Source: an uncultured Spirochaetales bacterium
GTDB taxonomy: Bacteria > Spirochaetota > Spirochaetia > Sphaerochaetales > Sphaerochaetaceae
Length of the DNA: 37,742 nt
Assembly: GCA_945932505.1 (NCBI GenBank)
Contig: CAMEQB010000005.1
Span: 1 to 37,742, forward strand
Direction: 5' to 3'
Part shown: piece after piece, positions 24,823 to 31,402 of the stretch
Layout: every line of letters starts with the position of its first letter
How positions within the stretch are numbered: position 1 is the first letter of the stretch
Translations under genes and position numbers: made by a program
The notes under the pieces: model-generated
Seen by the model: the letters and a program-made list of their open reading frames with translations, nothing else
What the model was told of the DNA's origin: nothing
The model's database searches: none

Positions 24823-25844
24823 TTCTTGGCAATGTACTTTCTGATATCGAGAGCGACAGCAACAACGATGACGACACCCTGTACGACATAGTTGTAGTAT
24901 GGGTTGACGCCCAAGAACTGAAGAACGATCTTCAAAAGTTCAAATACTAAGACACCCACAAGAATTCCAGATACGGTTCCGATACCACCTGTTGTAGAAA
25001 CACCACCGATTGTACAACCAGCGATTGCTTCAAGTTCGTATCCCATACCCATGGAAGCGGAAGATCCACCTGACTTAGCAGCCAATAAGTATCCTGCTAC
25101 TGCATACATGAATCCTGCTGTTGCATAAATTCTGATGAGGGTAGCTGTTGTATTGACACCAGAAACTTCTGCAGCAACTTCATTTCCACCGATTGCATAC
25201 ATATACTTTCCATGACATGTCTTGTTGTAGATGAACCAGAATATTACACCGAAGAAGAGTGCAATAAAGAAGAAGTAAGGAATATAGAAACCTTTTGTGG
25301 ATCCTATTCGTCCAGTGATGAGAGAGATGTACTTCTTCTGGAATCCACCGATAGGCTGAGCATCTGTGAATACAAGACAGATACCGTAGATGATTGTCTG
25401 TGTACCAAGAGTTGCAATGAATGGAGGAACTTTAAGTTTAGCTATGATGATACCGTTGATAAGACCGATACAGATACCTACAGCAACGACGATCAACAAT
25501 ACTAGCCACATGCTCATTTCAGGAACACCCTTCCATAGTCTTCCTGTGTAATCTCCTCTCTGGACAAGAGCGCCGGCAAGACATGCTGCAAGACCGACCT
25601 GTCTTCCTGCCGAAAGGTCAGTTCCCTTAGTGATAAGACAACCTGAGACTCCAAGGGCGATGATAAATCTTATAGCTGTATTGGAGATAAGGTTACCAAG
25701 GTTTCCCCAAGAGAAGAAGTTTTCTACGAAGAATCCGACAATTATACTGACAATTGCCAGAAGAACGACGATGGGGTTTGATTTTGCAGCGCTCAAAGCT
25801 TTTTTGGCCCAAAGCTGAGGTGTGATTTTCTTTGTATTTTCCAT
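24819..25844 (-). CDS. mglC: Galactoside ABC importer permease MglC
   Basis: Membrane permease of the sugar ABC importer, 341 residues, about ten spans (RbsC/MglC family, BPD_transp_2). Visible family features are TKGTDLSAGRQVGLAA, the LKVPPFIATLGTQTIIYG stretch and the NEVAAEVSGVNT coupling region. GGAGG lies 9 nt before ATG and the gene starts 14 nt after mglA. Acts with MglA (ATPase) and MglB (binding protein). Confidence 0.93.
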   Translation of the reverse strand: MENTKKITPQLWAKKALSAAKSNPIVVLLAIVSIIVGFFVENFFSWGNLGNLISNTAIRFIIALGVSGCLITKGTDLSAGRQVGLAACLAGALVQRGDYTGRLWKGVPEMSMWLVLLIVVAVGICIGLINGIIIAKLKVPPFIATLGTQTIIYGICLVFTDAQPIGGFQKKYISLITGRIGSTKGFYIPYFFFIALFFGVIFWFIYNKTCHGKYMYAIGGNEVAAEVSGVNTTATLIRIYATAGFMYAVAGYLLAAKSGGSSASMGMGYELEAIAGCTIGGVSTTGGIGTVSGILVGVLVFELLKIVLQFLGVNPYYNYVVQGVVIVVAVALDIRKYIAKK

Positions 25845-25858
25845 TTTTGCTATCCTCC

Positions 25859-27370
25859 TTATTCAAACTGTGTAGCAAGGGCCATGATGTTTTCCTGTGT
25901 TGCATCCTTGCCTTCCACAAATCCTGTGACTCTTCCATCACACATGACCATAATCCTATCCGACATACCTATGAGCTCACCCATTTCAGAAGAGATCATG
26001 ATAATGCTCTTACCCTGCTTTGCAAGATCTGCGATGATGCAGTAGATTTCATACTTTGCACCAACGTCGATACCTCTTGTAGGCTCGTCCAGAATAAGGA
26101 CGTCAGGATTATTTGCAAGCCATCTTCCCACCAATACTTTCTGCTGGTTTCCACCAGAAAGTGACTTGATCTGAGTTTTGGAAGAAGGAGTCTTGATGGC
26201 CATCTTCTTAACATTTTCCTGAACAAGGTTTTCAACTTTCTTAGAGTTAATACAGATGTTCCAGTCCAAGTATTTCTTCAAACTTGAAATTGAGATATTA
26301 TCTGCAATAGACAATACACCCAAAATACCGGAACCACGTCTGTCTTCTGTAAGCATTGCAATTCCTTGGTCGATTGCATCTTTCGGTCTATTGATCTTCA
26401 GTTCCTTACCTTGATAGTAAATCTTACCTGCACTATGGGAACGAGTACCAAATAAACCTTCCATCAACTCTGTTCTCTGAGCACCGACAAGGCCTCCGAC
26501 ACCAAGAATTTCACCCTTTCTCAGTTCAAAGTTAACATGTCTGAAGCTCTTAGGATTAATGGAAGTAAAGTCTTCAACTTTGAAAACAACATCTCCAGGA
26601 ACATTTTCTCTAATAGGATAAAGGTTTTTAAGCTCTCTTCCGACCATCTTTGTGATGATCATATCTGTTGTAAGTTCCTTTGCTTCCCATGTCCCGATAT
26701 AGTGACCGTCACGCATGATTGTGACTTCATCACTTATTCTCAAGATTTCATCCATCTTATGAGAGATGTATACGATGGCTACGCCTTCAGCCTTCAAGTC
26801 CTCGATAATTCTAAAGAGAGCATCGACTTCATTCTGAGTCAAAGAAGAAGTAGGCTCGTCCAAAATCAGAACTCTACAGTTGGCGCTGACGGCTTTTGCA
26901 ATCTCTACAGACTGCATCTGGGATACACTTAAAGAACCTACCTTGGCCTTTGGATCAAAGTCCATTCTTACTTTCTTCAAAAGCTTGGCTGTATCTTCAT
27001 ACATCTTGGCATGGTCTACCATCGGGATGAAGCCCAGAGCCTTCTTCATAGGGTAACGACCTAAAAAGATGTTCTCACCGATTGTTCTTGCTGGAATAGG
27101 CTGAAGTTCCTGATGGACCATTGCGATACCTTTCTTCAAGGCATCCATCGGGTCTGTAATCACAGACTTCTGTCCATCGATTAAAATCTCCCCTTCATCC
27201 ATTTTGTAGATACCGAACATGCATTTCATCAAGGTGGACTTTCCGGCACCATTCTCACCCATCAGAGCGTGGACCTTTCCAGGGCGTAGGCATAATTGGG
27301 CATGATCCAAAGCCTTTACACCCGGGAAGGATTTACTCACGTCATGCATTTCTAGCAAATACTCAGACAT
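25859..27370 (-). CDS. mglA: Galactoside ABC importer ATPase MglA
   Basis: Double ABC ATPase of 503 residues that powers the Mgl importer. The first half has Walker A GENGAGKST, a signature reading LSVSQMQ and Walker B LILDEPTSSL. The second has a degenerate Walker A (GLVGAQRTE), a strong LSGGNQQK signature and VLILDEPTRGIDVG. This asymmetry is normal for sugar importers. AAGGAGG precedes ATG. A 10-bp hairpin separates it from mglB, which would favour more binding protein than ATPase. The SD region is complementary to the candidate sRNA at 96-4. Confidence 0.95.
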   Translation of the reverse strand: MSEYLLEMHDVSKSFPGVKALDHAQLCLRPGKVHALMGENGAGKSTLMKCMFGIYKMDEGEILIDGQKSVITDPMDALKKGIAMVHQELQPIPARTIGENIFLGRYPMKKALGFIPMVDHAKMYEDTAKLLKKVRMDFDPKAKVGSLSVSQMQSVEIAKAVSANCRVLILDEPTSSLTQNEVDALFRIIEDLKAEGVAIVYISHKMDEILRISDEVTIMRDGHYIGTWEAKELTTDMIITKMVGRELKNLYPIRENVPGDVVFKVEDFTSINPKSFRHVNFELRKGEILGVGGLVGAQRTELMEGLFGTRSHSAGKIYYQGKELKINRPKDAIDQGIAMLTEDRRGSGILGVLSIADNISISSLKKYLDWNICINSKKVENLVQENVKKMAIKTPSSKTQIKSLSGGNQQKVLVGRWLANNPDVLILDEPTRGIDVGAKYEIYCIIADLAKQGKSIIMISSEMGELIGMSDRIMVMCDGRVTGFVEGKDATQENIMALATQFE

Positions 27371-27443
27371 GCATAACCTCCTTTTTATTTATATCCTTCT
27401 TCATCTTTCCCCATTAGAGAAACATGAAGAAAGAAATACTAGA

Positions 27444-27474
27444 AAGCGGGTGAAAGAAAGTATCTCACCCGCTT
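27444..27474 (-). terminator. Intercistronic hairpin between mglB and mglA
   Basis: Perfect 10-bp stem, AAGCGGGTGA/TCACCCGCTT (27444-27453, 27465-27474), loop 11 nt. On the minus strand it is followed by a mixed CT-rich run rather than a pure T-run, so it is likely an attenuator or 3'-end stabiliser of the mglB message, as in many ABC importer operons. Confidence 0.65.
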
Positions 27475-27497
27475 CTTTTCAACTAGATTAAACGGAA

Positions 27498-28502
27498 TTA
27501 TCTGACCATTACGTAGTCGATCCAGTAGTAGTTCTTGATTTCCTTACCATTGAGGAGGTCAATAGCTACGTCGACTGCTGCGTGGGACTGTCCGATGTGG
27601 TCGTTGAGAACTGTACCAGTCATTTCACCCTTTTCAACCATTTCCTGGCACTCAGCAAGTGCGTCTACGCCAACAAGGTAGATGTCCTTACCAACTGTTC
27701 TGCCAGCTGCTGTGATAGCTGCTGCTGCACCAAGAGCCATAGCGTCGTTGTTACAGAATACAACTTCGATCTTGTCGCCATACTTAGCAAGAGCGTTAGC
27801 TGTGATTTCCTGTCCCTTAGCCTGAGCCCAGTTACCAACCTGATCGTCGAGGCATTCAACTGCGATTCCGTTGTCCTTGAGATACTTGATTGAGAATTCT
27901 GTTCTGTACTGAGCATCGATGTTCTCTGGGTCGCCTTCTACCATGATGTAAGAAACCTTTCCGTCTCCGTTGATATCGCCGTGGTTGTCGAGCTCAGCGA
28001 TGATTCTTCCCTGGAAAGAACCAGACTGACGAGCATCAGCACCAACATAACAAACCTTAGGATTGTTGATGATTCCTTCGTAAGCTTCATCGATTGTGTT
28101 TCCATTTGCATCGTAAGCAAGTGGTTCTCTGTTGATGAGTACGAGTGGGATGTCAGCTGCAACGATCTTGTCGATGAAAGCATCTGCACTTGATGTCTGA
28201 ACGAGGTTGAGGATGATTACGTCAACGCCCTGTGTGATAAAGTTGTCGACCTGGTTGGACTGCTCGCCCATGTCGTTCTTTCCGTCAGCCATCAAAACCT
28301 GATACTTGACTGTGTCTGTTTCGAGGGAAGCGAAGTAGCTCTGAATCTCGTTTCTATAGAGAGTCATGAAGTTGTCATCATAAGTGTAGATGCCGACACC
28401 AACTTTGTATGTCTTGACTCCAGATCCTTCAGCTGAGCCCTGTGCGAAGACAGCTGTCAATGCGACGACGGCGATTAAAAGAATTGCCAAAAATTTTTTC
28501 AT
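27498..28502 (-). CDS. mglB: Galactose/glucose-binding protein MglB
   Basis: Periplasmic sugar-binding protein, 334 residues, type I periplasmic-binding fold. The first 20 residues are a signal peptide that ends AVFA, followed by QGSAEG. There is no lipobox Cys, so it is a signal-peptidase-I substrate. The MglB calcium loop is present (D176, N178, D180 region: GDINGDGKV). A second EF-like loop, DANGNTIDE (131-139), is an insertion. NGDEN-type sugar contacts cannot be assigned. AAGGAG lies 9 nt before ATG. First gene of the operon, expected to be the most abundant product. Confidence 0.93.
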   Translation of the reverse strand: MKKFLAILLIAVVALTAVFAQGSAEGSGVKTYKVGVGIYTYDDNFMTLYRNEIQSYFASLETDTVKYQVLMADGKNDMGEQSNQVDNFITQGVDVIILNLVQTSSADAFIDKIVAADIPLVLINREPLAYDANGNTIDEAYEGIINNPKVCYVGADARQSGSFQGRIIAELDNHGDINGDGKVSYIMVEGDPENIDAQYRTEFSIKYLKDNGIAVECLDDQVGNWAQAKGQEITANALAKYGDKIEVVFCNNDAMALGAAAAITAAGRTVGKDIYLVGVDALAECQEMVEKGEMTGTVLNDHIGQSHAAVDVAIDLLNGKEIKNYYWIDYVMVR

Positions 28503-28784
28503 ACTTACAATCTCCTTTTTGTTGTATGTGTAAATTACTTTATCATAGAAGCAAAAAAAGTAAAGGAAATACTTTAGATAAACCGGTTTTAGTCTGTGGA
28601 GTTATTGTTAACAAACAAGAAATTATTAGACGTTTTGACTGTTATAAAACGTTTTGTTTTTTCTATTTATTTATACAGTCAAAAAGTATTGTGTAGGGGA
28701 AATGAATGTCAAAATTCTTTAGTAGAAATCGGACAATAGTGTTTTAAACAACTCTATTTTCAAGTAATTGCGGGTTGTAAACAT
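28503..28784 (-). promoter_or_regulatory. mglB upstream region: promoter, operators, long inverted repeat
   Basis: This gap between gdhA and mglB has no gene. A TATGAT -10 (28547-28542, minus) has a poor -35. AAACCGGTTT (28580-28589) and AAAACGTTTT (28646-28655) both match the LacI/GalR core AANCGNTT and lie 66 bp apart centre to centre. TTGTTAACAA (28605-28614) is a third perfect palindrome. A 15-bp imperfect inverted repeat with one bulge (28633-28648 with 28670-28684) surrounds the second operator. Confidence 0.5.
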
Positions 28785-28811
28785 AAAAAGGCCCTGGATT
28801 TCCCAAGGCCT
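28785..28811 (-). terminator. Terminator of gdhA
   Basis: Minus-strand stem AGGCCTTGG/CCAGGGCCT (28811-28803 and 28797-28789; one G-T pair), loop GAAAT, followed by TTTTTATG. It lies 21 nt after the gdhA stop. Confidence 0.85.
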
Positions 28812-28831
28812 GGTTTCACATATAATGAGGA

Positions 28832-30169
28832 TTAATATCCCTGCTGGCACATTGCATCTGCAACTTTCTTGAAGCCTGCAATATTTGCACCTTTGACGTA
28901 ATCAATGTAGCCGTCAGCGCATCTTCCTTCCTTGACACATGCATTATGGATGTTCTTCATAATGCCATGGAGTTTCTGATCAACCTCTTCGCTTGACCAG
29001 TTATAATGCTGAGCATTCTGGCTCATTTCTAAGCCTGATACAGCGACTCCACCTGCGTTTGCAGCTTTTCCAGGAGCGAACGGGATTCTAGCCTTCTGGA
29101 ATGCTTCTATAGCTTCTGGGCAGCATCCCATGTTGCTTGTCTCCACCACATACTTGACGCCGTTTTTAATAAGCATCTCAGCGTCTTCCCCTGTCAATTC
29201 ATTCTGGAGGGCACATGGGAATGCCATATCAACCTTTACTTCCCAAGGCTTTCTACCTTTGACAAATTTGGCACCGAATCTCTCTGCATATGGTTCAACG
29301 ATATCGTTGTTGGATGCTCTGAGTTCCAGCATATAAGCTATCTTCTCAGGAGTGTTGATTCCTTCTTCGTCGAGAACATATCCGTCTGGTCCGCTGATAG
29401 TAACAACCTTTGCACCAAGCTGAGAAGCCTTTGTAACGGCACCCCATGCTACGTTGCCGAAGCCAGAGATTGCAATTCTCTTTCCCTCAAAAGAGTCACC
29501 ATGCTCTTTGAGCATCTCGGAAGCGAAGTACATTGTTCCGAAGCCTGTAGCTTCAGGGCGAACAAGAGATCCACCCCATCCCCAGCCTTTTCCTGTAAGG
29601 ACACCGGTATTTTCATCTCTGATCTTCTTATATTGACCATAGAGATATCCAATTTCTCTTCCGCCGACACCCAGGTCTCCTGCTGGAACGTCTGTGTCAG
29701 GACCGATATACTTCTGAAGTTCAGTCATGAATGCACGGCAGAATCTCATGATCTCCTGGTCGCTCTTTCCCTTTGGAGAGAAGTCTGAACCACCCTTACC
29801 GCCACCCATAGGGAGAGTTGTGAGAGCATTCTTGAAGATCTGCTCGAAGCCCAAGAACTTCAGAGTTCCGAGAGTAACGTTAGCATGGAATCTAAGTCCA
29901 CCTTTATATGGGCCCAAAGCATTGTTGTATTGGACACGATAACCTCTATTTACCTGTAACTCATGGTTATCGTCTTCCCACTCTACCTTGAATGTGATGA
30001 TTCTATCTGGCTCGATAATGCGGTCGAGGATCTTGTTTTTAAGATAAAGAGGGTTGGAATTGACTGTATCAATAACAGAGGCAACTACTTCTCTTGCTGC
30101 CTGAATGAATTCCGGCTGTGCAGGGTTTTTTCTTTCTACTTCAGCCATGAACGAATCGAGATCGTACAT
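28832..30169 (-). CDS. gdhA: Glutamate dehydrogenase GdhA
   Basis: Interconverts 2-oxoglutarate plus ammonia and glutamate; hexameric cytosolic enzyme. 445 residues, matching the short NADP-type family. Key features are LPMGGGKGGSDF (substrate Lys), PAGDLGVGGREIGYLYG and the Rossmann motif SGFGNVAWG. An upstream ATG at 30190 adds seven residues, but AAAAGGAG lies 4-5 nt before the ATG at 30169, which is preferred. Coenzyme choice is inferred from length and cannot be proven here. It stands alone with a strong terminator, divergent from the phosphatase gene. Confidence 0.95.
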   Translation of the reverse strand: MYDLDSFMAEVERKNPAQPEFIQAAREVVASVIDTVNSNPLYLKNKILDRIIEPDRIITFKVEWEDDNHELQVNRGYRVQYNNALGPYKGGLRFHANVTLGTLKFLGFEQIFKNALTTLPMGGGKGGSDFSPKGKSDQEIMRFCRAFMTELQKYIGPDTDVPAGDLGVGGREIGYLYGQYKKIRDENTGVLTGKGWGWGGSLVRPEATGFGTMYFASEMLKEHGDSFEGKRIAISGFGNVAWGAVTKASQLGAKVVTISGPDGYVLDEEGINTPEKIAYMLELRASNNDIVEPYAERFGAKFVKGRKPWEVKVDMAFPCALQNELTGEDAEMLIKNGVKYVVETSNMGCCPEAIEAFQKARIPFAPGKAANAGGVAVSGLEMSQNAQHYNWSSEEVDQKLHGIMKNIHNACVKEGRCADGYIDYVKGANIAGFKKVADAMCQQGY

Positions 30170-30437
30170 ATTTTCTCCTTTTGTGCCCATAGGTTAAATC
30201 GGGTTTTAATATACGTCAATCTTTATTTTTACGTTGATATTTTTTATTTTTTTGATGGTTTCATTACAGTTTTTATAAAATATTGAGTAAATCATAAAGT
30301 TTTATAAAACATGTATTTACAATAACATAATTCTTATATCTTTTTATAATACAAAGAATTATCTTTTTATTAACTCGGTTAACAAAATAATGCATATATA
30401 CACTGAAAATATAGTAAAATACTAAAAAAGAGGTGTT
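30170..30437. promoter_or_regulatory. Divergent AT-rich region, gdhA / phosphatase
   Basis: No gene. For gdhA, a TATATT box (30213-30208, minus) lies 38 nt before its ATG, with a poor -35. For the plus strand, a TAAAAT box lies near 30415 with no good -35. An inverted repeat TTAAC-TCG-GTTAA sits at 30370-30382. Promoter assignments are tentative. Confidence 0.3.
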
Positions 30438-31190
30438 ATGTCCGAAACAGAAACCAGAAGCAGAAGAGTAATAGACTTTCATAGTCATGTACTTCCAAAT
30501 ATAGATGACGGTTCTTCATCTCTCGAGATGAGTCGGGAGATAATGGAGGAAACCAGAAGGCAGAAAGTGAAGAAGATGGTGGCCACTCCCCACTTCTATC
30601 CAGATAGGATGTCGCTGGACATTTTCCTTTCAAAAAGAGAAAAGGCAGCCAAAGCTCTTTTGAGTGTCCATGACATAGATACGTGCCCATCTATATTCCT
30701 TGGAGCGGAAATAGCATATTACGAAGGAATTGGAGATAGTCCCTTCTTAGGTGATTTGACTATTGTAGGAACGAACTCCCTGATGATAGAAATGCCTTTT
30801 CATAAATGGAGCGGCAAAGAAATATCGGAGATATTAAGTATATCTCTCTGTTCTCCTTTCTCTGTCATTCTCGCCCATATAGAAAGATACCTTAATTGGC
30901 AGGATCCTGATACCATAAACAGGCTACTGGATGCAGGAGTATTTATCCAATCGAATGCTGAATTCTTTATAGAAAAAGAGACGAGGAACAAAGCTCTATC
31001 AATGTTGAAAGATGCACAAATACACATCCTTGGTTCTGACACACATAACACTGACACAAGGCCTCAAAGGATAGGAGAAGCAAAAGCAATAATCAAAGAT
31101 AGCTTGGGAGAAGGTGTAATAGAAAATATGCTTTATCACTCAAAGACTCTTTTGGATGGTGCACTATCCATAGACCAAATGGGGTTTTGA
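30438..31190 (+). CDS. CpsB/YwqE-type tyrosine-protein phosphatase (PHP)
   Basis: A 250-residue PHP-fold metal-dependent phosphatase of the CpsB/Wzb-analogue family, which removes phosphate from tyrosine-autokinases that steer capsule or exopolysaccharide export. Motifs: DFHSHVLPNIDDGS (H15, H17), ATPHFYP, GAEIAYYEG, LAHIERY, QSNAEFF and LGSDTHN, all metal or substrate contacts of the family. SD AGAGGTG precedes ATG. No tyrosine kinase or polysaccharide gene is in the window, so the target is unknown. It heads a plus-strand run with the membrane peptide and the receiver-ATP-grasp protein. Confidence 0.88.
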   Translation: MSETETRSRRVIDFHSHVLPNIDDGSSSLEMSREIMEETRRQKVKKMVATPHFYPDRMSLDIFLSKREKAAKALLSVHDIDTCPSIFLGAEIAYYEGIGDSPFLGDLTIVGTNSLMIEMPFHKWSGKEISEILSISLCSPFSVILAHIERYLNWQDPDTINRLLDAGVFIQSNAEFFIEKETRNKALSMLKDAQIHILGSDTHNTDTRPQRIGEAKAIIKDSLGEGVIENMLYHSKTLLDGALSIDQMGF

Positions 31191-31221
31191 TAATTATCAT
31201 TAACACAATACGGAGAATAAA

Positions 31222-31401
31222 ATGTTAGATAAAATTTTTAAGATTTCTATGATTCTTTCAGGTGTTCTTCTCCTGCTTCTCATTGTCCTTACAGCCGCAA
31301 TCGGAGCTGAAGAGATGACTCTGAAGATAATAGGTTGGATAACTGTAGTCCCTCTTTTATCATCATTAATTACATTCCTACTTATTAGAACAAAGAAATA
31401 A
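31222..31401 (+). CDS. 59-residue two-span membrane protein
   Basis: A small gene easily missed. ATG at 31222 with CGGAG 6-7 nt upstream; TAA at 31399-31401; one base then separates it from the next ATG. The product has a short basic start (MLDKIFKIS), a first span of about residues 10-28 (MILSGVLLLLLIVLTAAIG), an acidic turn (AEEMTLK), a second span (about 36-54) and a basic end (RTKK). Both ends should face the cytoplasm. No family is recognised. Tight packing against the receiver-ATP-grasp gene suggests a shared task. Confidence 0.72.
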   Translation: MLDKIFKISMILSGVLLLLLIVLTAAIGAEEMTLKIIGWITVVPLLSSLITFLLIRTKK

Positions 31402-31402
31402 T

